Source: Flexifilum sp963727545 (lineage in GTDB: Bacteria; Chloroflexota; Anaerolineae; Aggregatilineales; Phototrophicaceae). From it: a DNA stretch of 64,000 bases. The position numbers and the translations under genes are program-made. This document shows positions 1-8,839 of this stretch, one piece after another. The notes beneath the pieces were generated by a model. It did no database searches. It saw nothing but the letters and a program-made list of their open reading frames with translations, and was not told the DNA's origin. Position 1 is the stretch's first letter, and each line of letters begins with the position of its first letter. The stretch is from positions 92,879-156,878 of the forward strand of contig CAVSGS010000023.1 in NCBI GenBank assembly GCA_963727545.1. The letters are read 5' to 3'.

Positions 1-384
1 GAGGCTTGCCCGACGCAAGCTATGCACAAACGCGACGATGGCATTGTCATGGTCGATCCCGAACTGTGCATCGGCTGCCGCTACTGCGAATGGAACTGCC
101 CGTACAGCGCGCCGCAGTTCGACGAAGCGCGTGGGATTATGACCAAGTGCAATTTCTGCTATGACGCCATTGACGCGGGTGGTGCGCCGGCGTGTGTCGA
201 GGCTTGCCCATCGCGCGCGCTGGAATTTGGCGAGCGCGAAGAACTGGAAGCGAAGTACGGCACCCAGCACGAAGTTGCGCCGCTGCCGTCGTCGAGCATC
301 ACGAATCCTTCGCTCATTATCACCCCTCATCGCAATGCGGCACCCGTTGGCGCAGGCGAACTTGCTAATCCTGAGGAGGTCTAG
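1..384 (+). CDS. dmsB: DMSO reductase-type iron-sulfur subunit (DmsB-like), 5' truncated
   Basis: The reading frame is open from the first base of the window (E-A-C-P-T before the first Met at base 22), so the gene starts upstream. The visible part holds ferredoxin-like [4Fe-4S] motifs CIGCRYCEWNCPY and CNFC...CVEACPSRAL, typical of the four-cluster electron-transfer subunit of molybdopterin oxidoreductases (DmsB/PsrB/NrfC type). The family passes electrons between a membrane anchor and a periplasmic Mo-bis-MGD catalytic subunit. The anchor gene follows after 3 bases with a strong GAGGAGG ribosome site overlapping the end of this gene, so the two are translationally linked. The catalytic subunit is presumably upstream of the window. 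The substrate (DMSO, polysulfide or other) cannot be told from this subunit. Confidence 0.9.
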   Translation, partial: EACPTQAMHKRDDGIVMVDPELCIGCRYCEWNCPYSAPQFDEARGIMTKCNFCYDAIDAGGAPACVEACPSRALEFGEREELEAKYGTQHEVAPLPSSSITNPSLIITPHRNAAPVGAGELANPEEV

Positions 385-387
385 CTC

Positions 388-1311
388 ATGAACCTGCATG
401 AATGGGCACTCATTATCTTTACGGTCGTTATGCAGATGGCGGTCGGGTCGTTCGTCATTCTCGGCGGCGTGCACTTCTTCGCGTCGCGGCGGAATGGCAC
501 CGAGGAAGCCGATCGGCTAAGTGACCGCGCGCTCGTGGCGATCGGTCCGGTGGCGGTTTTCGCGCTGATCGTGACGTTCTTCCACCTCGGTAATCCGATC
601 AACGCGCCTCGCGCGATTGCGAATATCGGGTCGTCGTGGCTCAGCCGCGAGATCACGCTCTCGCTGATCTTTGCCGTCGCTGGTGCAGTCTTCGCCTTTA
701 TGCAATGGCGCAAGATTTCGTCGCCGTCGGTTCGTAATGCTCTGGCGCTGGTTGTCGCTGCTGTGGGCTTAGTTCTGGTCTACGCGATGTCAATGGTCTA
801 CCAGATTGTCACGGTGCCGGCGTGGGACACCTTCCTCACCAGCGCGAGTTTCTTCATCACCGCGTTCCTGTTGGGGACGCTGGCGCTTGGCTCGGCGTTC
901 GTGGTGAACTTCTGGTATCTGCGGCGCAAGAATATGGACCCGAACAACGTGCAGATGTCGATGCTGGCAACCACGCTGCGCTGGGTCGCGCTCATGTCGA
1001 TCACGATGCTCGGTTTGCAGTTTCTCGTGATCCCGATCTACTTGGCGCAGCTCGCCGTCGTTGCCGACCCCGCTGCCAAGGCGAGTATACTGGCGCTCAC
1101 GGGCAGCGATAACGTCTTACTGCTCCTGCGCCTGTTCCTGCTGTTCGTCGGCGCGGGACTGCTGGCGGTGTTCGTCTATCAGAACACGTCCAGCGAGAGC
1201 AAGCTGCGTATCGCCGGTCGGATCGCCTATTTCGCCTTCGTGCTCGTGCTGGTTTCGGAAGTGCTGGGACGCTATCTGTTCTACGCGACCATGTTCAAGA
1301 CCGGCATCTAA
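388..1311 (+). CDS. dmsC: DMSO reductase membrane anchor subunit (DmsC-like)
   Basis: A 307-residue very hydrophobic protein with about eight predicted membrane helices. The segment FHLGNPINAPRAIANIGSSW followed by LSREI is the characteristic DmsC signature after the second helix. DmsC anchors the DmsAB heterodimer and oxidises menaquinol. The ATG at 388 has GAGGAGG seven bases upstream and lies 3 bases after the dmsB stop. It is the last gene of its operon: a strong hairpin terminator follows. Length is close to E. coli DmsC (287 residues). Confidence 0.92.
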   Translation: MNLHEWALIIFTVVMQMAVGSFVILGGVHFFASRRNGTEEADRLSDRALVAIGPVAVFALIVTFFHLGNPINAPRAIANIGSSWLSREITLSLIFAVAGAVFAFMQWRKISSPSVRNALALVVAAVGLVLVYAMSMVYQIVTVPAWDTFLTSASFFITAFLLGTLALGSAFVVNFWYLRRKNMDPNNVQMSMLATTLRWVALMSITMLGLQFLVIPIYLAQLAVVADPAAKASILALTGSDNVLLLLRLFLLFVGAGLLAVFVYQNTSSESKLRIAGRIAYFAFVLVLVSEVLGRYLFYATMFKTGI

Positions 1312-1360
1312 ACAGGGGCGAACGACAATAGTCGTTGGCTCTAATCCATAACGAAAAGAC

Positions 1361-1400
1361 AAGTCCCGGAAGCAGCGAGCTACGCTTCCGGGACTTGTTT
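1361..1400 (+). terminator. Rho-independent terminator after dmsC
   Basis: A perfect 13-bp stem (1361-1373 with 1384-1396; arm AAGTCCCGGAAGC) with a 10-base loop, followed by GTTTGTTT. It lies 50 bp after the dmsC stop and ends the dms operon. Confidence 0.85.
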
Positions 1401-1429
1401 GTTTGGACGACTTTACTCGCGCTCAGATC

Positions 1430-1457
1430 GTGGGGGCGCACCGCCGTGCGCCCCTAC
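1430..1457. repeat. GTGGGGGC...GCCCCTAC intergenic hairpin
   Basis: Inverted repeat of 12 bp per arm (1430-1441 with 1446-1457, one G-T wobble) with a 4-base loop. It belongs to a set of similar GTAGGGGC...GCCCCTAC palindromes in this window (19528, 20944, 51067, 60789), always between genes. It lies between convergent genes and may act as a bidirectional terminator or be a REP-like element. Confidence 0.6.
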
Positions 1458-1497
1458 TTCAGGTTAATTCGACCGGCAGCGCCGTGACGTGGGAGGC

Positions 1498-3657
1498 TCA
1501 CGGCTGGTATTGATCGCGCAGCAGCCGCAGATAGGCGATGATGTCCATGAATTCGGCGTCGCTCCAATCGGGGCGTCCGCCGCTCGGCGGCATCGAGACG
1601 CCGGTCACGTTGTCCGGCTGACCGGAAGCGCGCCCGACGCGCAGGAAAGCGAGCAAGTCGGCGTCCGAGGCATAGAGGACGAGCGGTGACGTCACCAGCG
1701 GCAGCCCGAGACTCGGCACGCCTTCGCCCTTGAAGCCGTGACAGCCCGCGCAAGTCTCCTCGAAGTGTTGTTTACCCAGTTCTATATTTACATCGTTCGG
1801 CGCGGCGACGGTCGCGTCCATTTGTAAGACGGTGGTTGGCTCAGTCATCGGCACGGACTCGGTGGGCGGGGCGGCGACCGTCACAGCGGTTGAGGGCTGG
1901 TTCTCGTGCGCGGGCGACATGAACTCCTTGCCGCTGAGCACGTAAATTTCACCGGCGTTGATGCGATCGTTCAGTTCGCCGTCGCCGCCCATCGCATTAG
2001 GCGCGATGTCGACGTAGCCATCGCCGTCGATGTCGTAGACGGAGAGGGCGTAAGGCATCATGTCGTTCTCGTCCGCGCCGACGATGAAGCGCACGCGCAG
2101 GTCTTCCGGCGGGTCGAACAGCAGAATTTGCCCATCCTGATTGGGCAGACCGCCGACTTCACCAAAGATGATCGCCATCATCCCGGCGTTGTGGCGCAGG
2201 CGACCATCATAGCCGACCGGATCGTAATCGGGCGCGCCGTAAAACAGATCGTCCACGCCGTCGCGGTCGAGGTCGGCGGCGCGCAGGGTATCGCCCGCCT
2301 TGCTATCCGCCTGATCGGGGAAGATGACGACCGTCTGCCCGGCGGGCGGGGCGCTGAGGTCGAACATCTGCCCGCGCATCGGGTCGCGCGCATAAATGAT
2401 CCACGCTTCACCGGCTTCGTCGAGATTGCGCTCCGCGCCGTCGCCGACCAGCGTGCCCAAGATTAAGTCGTTTCGCCCGTCGCCGTCCATATCGCCGATG
2501 GCGATTTCCTCGCCGAGCAGGTCGTTGGCGTAGCGCCCGTAAACGACGCTGATGCTGTCGTCGGCGGGCTTGCCGTCGGCGTCGAGGTGCGCGGCGAGGT
2601 CGATCGTCTGCCCGCGCAGGTCGGGACCGCCGAAGACGACGAAGACTTCGCCGGCGTTGTAGCGCGTGTTGCCGGGACCGTCGCCGCCGCCGAAGGACAA
2701 CCCACCGATGCCGCTGGAAGCGCGCCAGAGCGCCGCGCTGATAATGGCGTCGTCGTAGTGATCGCCGTTCAGGTCAGCGCCCCAGACGGTCGAGCCGAGC
2801 AAGTCGTCGTAATCCGCGCCGATGATGCGGGTCGCGCTAGACGGCGGCTCGCGCAGGTCGATGACCTGTCCGTAACGCATGGGCATCAGGAACGCGCCGT
2901 AGATGATCCACGCTTCACCGGCGTTGATGCGGTGGTCGTCTTCGCCGTCCGCTTCGTTCGCGCCGATCAAGAGGTCTTGGAAGCCGTCGCCGTCGAAGTC
3001 GCCGCCTTCGACCCACAAGCCGAGGCGATCTTCTTCGGTCGCGCCGTAGATCACCATGACGTCGTTACCGGGCGTCCGCAGATCGATGTCGGCGTGGTCG
3101 GCGAAGTTCGCCGCGCCGAACAGCACGTAAGCCGCGCCCGCGTTGGAGCGATCTTGCTGGGGACCGTCGCTGTTTTGGGCGCTGAACAGCAAATCGTCGT
3201 AGCCGTCGTTATTGAAGTCGGCGACGTAGGTTTCGGTGCCCGCCATGTCGCCGGAATAGGCACCGTAGATGGTGAATCCGCGCGCTTCCGGCGTAATCTG
3301 GTCGGCGGTCAGCGTTCCGCCGATGGTGCAGACGTTCATCAAGATGCGGACGTGCCCGGCGCTGCCGCGCCACTCGCCATCAATGGAGTGGGTCGCGTTC
3401 TGCCCGGTGATGGCGAGGTCGCCGCAGCCGTTGCCGTCGAAATCGCCGGAGTCGAGCGGCTTGCCGGTGGTCGATGCTCCGGCGGGCGCATCGTAGAAAG
3501 TGAACTGTCCCGCTTGCGTAATGTTTTTCAGATCCCAAGGCTGCCCACCAGTTGGCTCAAGTGGGTCTTGGGCTGCGACTGGTGCGCACAACAGCGCTAA
3601 GCCGATGACTAAGCTGAGCAGAAACAGATGTTGGCGGTACATTTTAGGTGAGCGCAT
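1498..3657 (-). CDS. Secreted FG-GAP beta-propeller protein with C-terminal cytochrome c domain
   Basis: A 719-residue exported protein: Sec signal peptide (about residues 6-29, cleavage after APVAA), then seven FG-GAP repeats with Ca-binding-type loops (GDFDGNGCGD, ADFNNDGYDD, GDFDGDGFQD, ADLNGDHYDD, GDMDGDGRND, ADLDRDGVDD, YDIDGDGYVD), consistent with one seven-bladed integrin-alpha-like propeller. A Pro/Thr-rich linker leads to a monohaem class I cytochrome c domain with CAGCH at residues 636-640 and a likely distal Met in VSMPPSGG. FG-GAP propellers usually bind protein or glycan partners; the cytochrome adds electron transfer, so an extracytoplasmic docked redox role is inferred. It lies 35 bp downstream of the multihaem gene on the same strand, probably co-transcribed. 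Start could also be Met6 (base 3642); neither has a clear ribosome site. Confidence 0.85.
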   Translation of the reverse strand: MRSPKMYRQHLFLLSLVIGLALLCAPVAAQDPLEPTGGQPWDLKNITQAGQFTFYDAPAGASTTGKPLDSGDFDGNGCGDLAITGQNATHSIDGEWRGSAGHVRILMNVCTIGGTLTADQITPEARGFTIYGAYSGDMAGTETYVADFNNDGYDDLLFSAQNSDGPQQDRSNAGAAYVLFGAANFADHADIDLRTPGNDVMVIYGATEEDRLGLWVEGGDFDGDGFQDLLIGANEADGEDDHRINAGEAWIIYGAFLMPMRYGQVIDLREPPSSATRIIGADYDDLLGSTVWGADLNGDHYDDAIISAALWRASSGIGGLSFGGGDGPGNTRYNAGEVFVVFGGPDLRGQTIDLAAHLDADGKPADDSISVVYGRYANDLLGEEIAIGDMDGDGRNDLILGTLVGDGAERNLDEAGEAWIIYARDPMRGQMFDLSAPPAGQTVVIFPDQADSKAGDTLRAADLDRDGVDDLFYGAPDYDPVGYDGRLRHNAGMMAIIFGEVGGLPNQDGQILLFDPPEDLRVRFIVGADENDMMPYALSVYDIDGDGYVDIAPNAMGGDGELNDRINAGEIYVLSGKEFMSPAHENQPSTAVTVAAPPTESVPMTEPTTVLQMDATVAAPNDVNIELGKQHFEETCAGCHGFKGEGVPSLGLPLVTSPLVLYASDADLLAFLRVGRASGQPDNVTGVSMPPSGGRPDWSDAEFMDIIAYLRLLRDQYQP

Positions 3658-3692
3658 CGTTTACCCGTTCGGTTTCCGGCACGCGAGCCGCG

Positions 3693-6600
3693 TTAGAGTG
3701 ATAAGAGAAAGGCGATCAAGTCGTCAAGCTGCTGGTCAGTCAGATCAGCCGCGACGCTGTGGATCGGGTCGGTTCGAGTGAACACTTCTTTCAAAGTCTG
3801 GGCGACGCCGTCGTGCATGTAGGGTGCGGTCGCCCACAAGCCGCGCAGGGAGGGCGTATCGATTGCCTCGTACTCCTCCAGCGAGAAGGCAGCGCCCGCC
3901 AAGTTGTGCGCGAGCTGATCAGTGTAGAGCGGCGGCGCGTGGCAGCTGCAATCCGGCGAGCCGCTCATGAACAGCGTCATGCCGCGCTGCGCCGACGGAC
4001 TCAAGGAACCGTCGGCTTGACGGTAAGGACTCGCCCACGAATTGAGCGAGGCGACGTAAGCGGTCAGTGCGTCCAAGTCGGCGGAGCGTCCGGCGTCCTG
4101 CGTATTGGTGGTGGCGTCGAATGCCCCGGCGATCAAGCCGTCGCCGAGCATGACGTGACGGATTTGATCCTCGATGGTATCTTGCAGTTCGTCCATGTCG
4201 CCTGCCCAGTTGTAAGGCGGGAGCGCGGCAGCGCCGCCCAGCGCGGGCGTATTGCGCGGACCGCTGCGGAAATTGATCCACGTGCGCGCGTCCGCGCCAC
4301 CGTCGAGGTGGCAGGTCGCGCAGCTAATCGCCCCGTCGCTGAGTTCGGGGGCGTGTGCCCGGTTGAACAGGATTTTGCCGCGCAGCAGCAGCGGATCGAG
4401 CGGGATGTCGGTCAGCTTGACGGTGTCGGTAACCGCGTTGCTCTCGGTGCTGATCACGGATAGCGTGCCGTCGAGCGCGTTGAGCGCGAAGGCGCGATCG
4501 CCATCTAACACGACGCCAGTCGGGTTCGCGCCGACCGGGACATGGGCGATCAATTGGTTGGTGGTGAGGTCGATCACGCGGACGGCATCGCTGCCCGCCA
4601 GCGCCACGTAAAGCAGCCGTCCGTCGGGTGAGACGGCGGCATCGGCGGGCAGATTGACCGCGCCGTCCAGCGCCGAGATCGTCAGCCGGGCGGAGCGGTC
4701 GGTCGTCATGTTCTGGGTGTCCAATACGCTGACGACCGGGAACCAGTCCTGCATGTACTGGAGCGAGACCAGCGCCAGCCCGGTGCGCGTCTGCGGCACG
4801 TAAGCCCGCGTGCCGTCAGGCGAGAGGATGATCGCCCGCGCGAGATTGCCGTCCGGCTCGGCGTTAACGGAGCCGACGACGAACGGTGTGCGCTCGACGT
4901 TGAGCACCGTGATCGTGCCGTTGTACTGGTGGGTGACGAGCAGCCAACTGCCGCTCAGCGCGAGACCGGTGGGCGCGTCAGGCACGCCGACGCGATACAT
5001 GATCTGCTGCGAGGCGAGGTCAAAGACGGCGATCTGGTCGTCGGCGAACAGGCTGACAAAGGCGCGCCGTCCGTCGGTGACGACGCCGTAGGGCATGTGA
5101 CCGATGGGATAGGTCGCTTGCAGGCGGCGATCAGTCAGCGAGACGGATGCCAATTGATTCGTATCCCAAAGCGTGACTAAGGCGATTGGCGCAGCGGGAC
5201 TGAGGGCGACGGTGCGCGGGCTGCCGCCGAGCGGAATTTCGGCGATCGCGCTCAGCGAGCCGGTATCGACCAGCGTCAGGCTGTCGCTGTCCGGATTGAC
5301 CGCTGCCAGCAGATCGTCGGCAGCGGCGAGCGGCTTGCTCGACTGCCCCTCAGTCAACGGGGGCAGGGCGGGGAGCGGCTGCGGTGTCGCAATCGGCGTC
5401 AGCAGCAGCGGCACCGGCGTGATCTCGATGGTCGGCGTCGGCGTATAGACCGCCGTCTGGTTCAGGTTGAGCGCTGCCGGACTGCTGCACGCTGCCAGCA
5501 AAGCGAGCACGCCGCCGAGTAGAGACAAATACGGTCGCGTCATGGTCTGCACCGTGAGCGCTGCTTGCTCCATGAGAATGTCGGGCGTGTCCCATGCTTT
5601 CGCGTCCATCAGGTCGATAAAGGCACGGCGCAGTAACAGCCGCGCTTCGACGGTGATTTCGCCGTCGTCAGCGGGCAGGCGGAAACGGTAGCTGGATCGG
5701 TCGGTGGCGAGCGCGGCGATCCGGTTGTCGCTGACGAGGCGAGTCTGGCGCCAATAAGCGTAGGTCGGCGTTTCGCCGGTGTAGGTGTCGGCGAGGATTT
5801 TGGCGTAGAGCACACCGGGCAGCCCGGCATAATAACCGTCAGCCGGGTCGCCGACGCCACCCCAGTCCGGGATGGTTGAGCCGTCGAGCAAGGAGAGCGA
5901 CTCGCCATTCGCGTCGCGCGCTTCGACCAGCAGGATCAGGTTGCGCAGCGGATTGTCGGTCGGGAGGTCATGCCCTGCGCCGGTATTGGTCACGTCCACC
6001 GTGACCAACAGATCGCTGCCATCGCGCGCAGCATCGAGCTTGAGTTCCGCTGTTTCTTGCAGCAGCGCTTCGTCAGCCGCACCGGGCATCCGGTGGCTGA
6101 AGATGGTTTGCGAGTCGCGCACGGGAACATAGCTGTTCACGTCGGGCGGGAGCTGTACGAACTGAGTCTCGCCGAGGTGGGGCATGTGACAGTCTTGGCA
6201 GGTCTTGCCGGTCTCGGCATCGCTGTAAGGGCTGGCGAGCCACTCGCCGAAGCTGTTGTAGATCGACACGCCCCAGAAGGTCCCGGTGTGGCAGGCGGCA
6301 CAGTACTGGCTCTGTTTTTGGAGTGCCGAGTAGGTGTCTTCACCGGGTACGTCGTCAAGGGGACCGAGAAAAACCTGTTCGCCGTGAACGGGGCGCAGGA
6401 ATTCGAGCGACTGAATGCCCGGTAACTGCGGCGAAGGCAGCCCATCGGCACGGAGTTTCACGTCGGAAATTTTATGACAGAAATCACAGGTGACGCCTTC
6501 TTGCGCTACTCCCTGCGCCTGATTGGGATCGGCTTGATAGCGGGCGTCGAGCGCCAAGATTGGGACGTGGCAGTTGGCGCACACGCCGGTCTCGTCGGGG

Positions 6601-7235
6601 AAGTCGAGCCGAAAGCCAGCATTGCTCGCGGCTTGATCCGGTGCCGAAGCGACCGGCACGTCGATGCCCACGTCGGCGTCGAACTGGTAGGTCGTGGGCG
6701 CGCCGGTTGTGCCGTCGAGGGACGTCCCGTTGTAGAGCGACAGAAAGCGCGGATTGATCGCCGCGCTGGAATGCGCATCTGCCAGCCATTCGCTGACCGG
6801 CATAGAAATGTCCGGCGCTTCCAGCTTATCCGAGTGGCAGCGACCGCAGGCGAACTCGGCGCTGGGGTCGAGCACCGGGCTGATGAAGTTATAGTCGGCG
6901 TTGTCTTCGGCGGGGAGGTGGTGCAGCGCCAAGACGAGATCGCCGGAGGCGTCTGGCTGCTGCGAGGTGATGTAATAGCCGGGTGCCCACGCGGTGATGT
7001 GGTTATCGGCGCTCCAATTGGCGACCGGCAGGGCGAAAGCCCCTTGTTCGTCGGTGGTGGTGAAGTCGAGCATTCCTTGGACGCGCACGACCGCGCCCGC
7101 GACGGTGTCGTCACCGCCGACGACCGTCCCCCGGATAATCGTCGGGGGCATTTGTCGCAAGCTGAGGATACCTAAGAAGATGGCTCCCGCGCCGACCAGC
7201 AGCAGCCCGATCAATCGCCGGTGTTTCACAATCAT
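3693..7235 (-). CDS. Fused pentahaem cytochrome / YVTN beta-propeller / dihaem peroxidase-like protein
   Basis: 1180 residues in one open frame. The N-terminus has an uncleaved or signal helix (residues 8-24) and a carboxypeptidase-regulatory-like beta domain (about 33-105). Five CxxCH haem motifs follow: CGRCH 130, CANCH 219, CDFCH 250, CAACH 312, CQDCH 346, resembling cytochrome c554-type multihaem proteins. A beta-rich domain runs to about 560. Residues 565-583 (MTRPYLSLLGGVLALLAAC) look exactly like a lipoprotein signal peptide with lipobox LAAC, followed by a Thr/Pro linker, a YVTN/lactonase-like propeller (about 635-930), and a MauG/CcpA-type domain with CATCH at 972 and an atypical CSCH at 1096. 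So two exported cytochrome genes appear fused in frame. No stop or Shine-Dalgarno is seen at the junction. Likely extracytoplasmic electron transfer; substrate unknown. Confidence 0.8.
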   Translation of the reverse strand: MIVKHRRLIGLLLVGAGAIFLGILSLRQMPPTIIRGTVVGGDDTVAGAVVRVQGMLDFTTTDEQGAFALPVANWSADNHITAWAPGYYITSQQPDASGDLVLALHHLPAEDNADYNFISPVLDPSAEFACGRCHSDKLEAPDISMPVSEWLADAHSSAAINPRFLSLYNGTSLDGTTGAPTTYQFDADVGIDVPVASAPDQAASNAGFRLDFPDETGVCANCHVPILALDARYQADPNQAQGVAQEGVTCDFCHKISDVKLRADGLPSPQLPGIQSLEFLRPVHGEQVFLGPLDDVPGEDTYSALQKQSQYCAACHTGTFWGVSIYNSFGEWLASPYSDAETGKTCQDCHMPHLGETQFVQLPPDVNSYVPVRDSQTIFSHRMPGAADEALLQETAELKLDAARDGSDLLVTVDVTNTGAGHDLPTDNPLRNLILLVEARDANGESLSLLDGSTIPDWGGVGDPADGYYAGLPGVLYAKILADTYTGETPTYAYWRQTRLVSDNRIAALATDRSSYRFRLPADDGEITVEARLLLRRAFIDLMDAKAWDTPDILMEQAALTVQTMTRPYLSLLGGVLALLAACSSPAALNLNQTAVYTPTPTIEITPVPLLLTPIATPQPLPALPPLTEGQSSKPLAAADDLLAAVNPDSDSLTLVDTGSLSAIAEIPLGGSPRTVALSPAAPIALVTLWDTNQLASVSLTDRRLQATYPIGHMPYGVVTDGRRAFVSLFADDQIAVFDLASQQIMYRVGVPDAPTGLALSGSWLLVTHQYNGTITVLNVERTPFVVGSVNAEPDGNLARAIILSPDGTRAYVPQTRTGLALVSLQYMQDWFPVVSVLDTQNMTTDRSARLTISALDGAVNLPADAAVSPDGRLLYVALAGSDAVRVIDLTTNQLIAHVPVGANPTGVVLDGDRAFALNALDGTLSVISTESNAVTDTVKLTDIPLDPLLLRGKILFNRAHAPELSDGAISCATCHLDGGADARTWINFRSGPRNTPALGGAAALPPYNWAGDMDELQDTIEDQIRHVMLGDGLIAGAFDATTNTQDAGRSADLDALTAYVASLNSWASPYRQADGSLSPSAQRGMTLFMSGSPDCSCHAPPLYTDQLAHNLAGAAFSLEEYEAIDTPSLRGLWATAPYMHDGVAQTLKEVFTRTDPIHSVAADLTDQQLDDLIAFLLSL

Positions 7236-7465
7236 GGTTCGAGGATTCAGACCGTTTCCACGTCGATACTCGCCACCGATTCTGAATAAACCGCATCTGA
7301 CGACTTCGGCGTGAGCGGGACAGCCAGATAGCGCGTTTTCGGTTGGCTCTGACCGTCGGGACTATAACATGATCGCGGGAAAGCCGGGCGGCTCTCACGG
7401 GGAGAATGCGCAAATCGTGATTTTTGACATGGTTAGCCGGTGACGTTGATCGCCCATTATCTGCG

Positions 7466-8671
7466 TTAGCTCAAGGCAACCCGCAGTTCAGGATCGGCGG
7501 TCAGCAGCGACGTCAGTGAGTCGTCCAAAGGAGTGCTGCCGGGGATCACTTGAATCAGGTCGGGGCGTCCGCCGTGCAGGAGGTCGAAGGCGTAGTTGAT
7601 ATGAGTGAGCGCGTCCGCTGCTGCCGGGTGATCGAAAGTCGGGAGGGTCTGGTAACCAGCGATCTCGTCATCCCACGTCACCCGCACAAACCACCAATTC
7701 AGCCCATCGGACTGGGCGGGGTAGGGGTCTTCGTTCAATGCCGGGGCGGGAGTTTGTTTTCGCGCCCAGAGCAGCGTAAGCAGGGCGATTTGGTCGTGGC
7801 TGACCACATCATCCGACGCGACGATCAAGGGGTGGCTCAGCGGCAGATGATAACCGGCGTCGGGTCCGTAGGTGGTGAGGATCTGATCGGCGAGCGTCAG
7901 CGTGAGGCGCATTTTGCCCGCCAACTGGGGGATGGTGTTGAGTTCGGCGATCTTCTCTTGAAAGGTGGCGCCATCGCGGTGGAGCACCATCCGGCTGTGA
8001 TCGCTGATCCAGCCGACCGCATTCTTCAGCCCCAGCGACGCCCCGGCGAGTACGTGCTTGCCCAAGCGCGGCAGATTGACAACGTGATCGACCCGGTCGA
8101 GGATTTCGGCGACCTGTAATTCGTCGCCCCAATGATGATCGCCGACCGGGACGCCGGGAACGTAGGCGCGATCAAAGGGGACTTCTTCGAAACAGTGGAT
8201 GGTTGCGCCGGTCGCTTCCGCCGCCGCCAACAGACCGTTTTTCTGCATATTGGCGCGGGTCGAGCCGATGGTCCCGTCGGCGAGATGGCGCACGTACTGC
8301 GCGCCGCTCATGTCGCCGACGTAGATCGTGCCTGCGCCGTAATCCTTGAGCAGCCGCACCACGCCCTCAAGCACAGCCGGGGAGGTGACCGACGGCGGAC
8401 CGTAATCGGAGTTGCTGGCGACCTTCACGAACACCGAATCGCCTGATTTCAGCCAGCTAAAATCCGTGACCGCTTGCATCGCGGACTGGACGGCAGCGGT
8501 GGTGGTCGTCTCGGCAGGATCAAAGCTGTGGAGCTGCACCGACTTGATCTTGGCGGGCTGGATGGCTCCATACAAGACGATTTTGTTCCCCAGCAGGGAT
8601 GCCGCCGCCAGCGTGGAGGCAGTTAAGCGGAGAAATCGTCGTCGGGTTAGATCGCGGCGGGGATGAACCAT
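7466..8671 (-). CDS. Tat-exported DUF362 domain protein
   Basis: 401 residues. The N-terminus carries a twin-arginine signal (LTRRRFLRLTAS followed by an Ala/Leu-rich stretch), so the folded protein is probably exported by Tat. The body matches the DUF362 pattern: VFVKVASNSDYGPPSVTSP, then DMSGAQYV and NLPRLGKHVLAGASLGLKN. DUF362 proteins are poorly characterised and some are fused to ferredoxin domains; no Fe-S motif is visible here. ATG at 8671 has GGAAAG upstream. It stands alone, downstream of the sugar operon terminator on the same strand. Function not assigned. Confidence 0.8.
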   Translation of the reverse strand: MVHPRRDLTRRRFLRLTASTLAAASLLGNKIVLYGAIQPAKIKSVQLHSFDPAETTTTAAVQSAMQAVTDFSWLKSGDSVFVKVASNSDYGPPSVTSPAVLEGVVRLLKDYGAGTIYVGDMSGAQYVRHLADGTIGSTRANMQKNGLLAAAEATGATIHCFEEVPFDRAYVPGVPVGDHHWGDELQVAEILDRVDHVVNLPRLGKHVLAGASLGLKNAVGWISDHSRMVLHRDGATFQEKIAELNTIPQLAGKMRLTLTLADQILTTYGPDAGYHLPLSHPLIVASDDVVSHDQIALLTLLWARKQTPAPALNEDPYPAQSDGLNWWFVRVTWDDEIAGYQTLPTFDHPAAADALTHINYAFDLLHGGRPDLIQVIPGSTPLDDSLTSLLTADPELRVALS

Positions 8672-8769
8672 GATCAGGAACTTTCCGAATAGACGTCGAC
8701 TCTACTCTAGCACCGCTCACATTGGCACAGCCAATGACATTCATCCTCATATATATCGAGCCGGTATAC

Positions 8770-8804
8770 AAAAACCGACATCTGCACAACTGTGCAGATG
8801 TCGG
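8770..8804 (-). terminator. Terminator of the sugar/GH3 operon
   Basis: Perfect 14-bp inverted repeat (8775-8788 with 8791-8804, arm CCGACATCTGCACA), followed on the minus strand by TTTTTG. It lies 36 bp after the GH3 stop and separates that operon from the DUF362 gene. Confidence 0.85.
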
Positions 8805-8839
8805 CATTAGTGACTCGGTTGTGGCGCTGGGCTGCAATC

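Noticed and set aside
2587..3600. 337-residue plus-strand frame opposite the FG-GAP gene
   Set aside because: The repeated VVAVEV pattern is the reverse image of the FG-GAP repeats.
5520..5560. A frameshift or missed stop between the two cytochrome parts
   Set aside because: Both sides read as good protein in one frame up to the junction, so I annotated one fused gene; kept as a finding for read-level checking.
7236..7465. Gene between the multihaem cytochrome and DUF362 gene
   Set aside because: Only short frames without ribosome sites; it looks like an upstream region.
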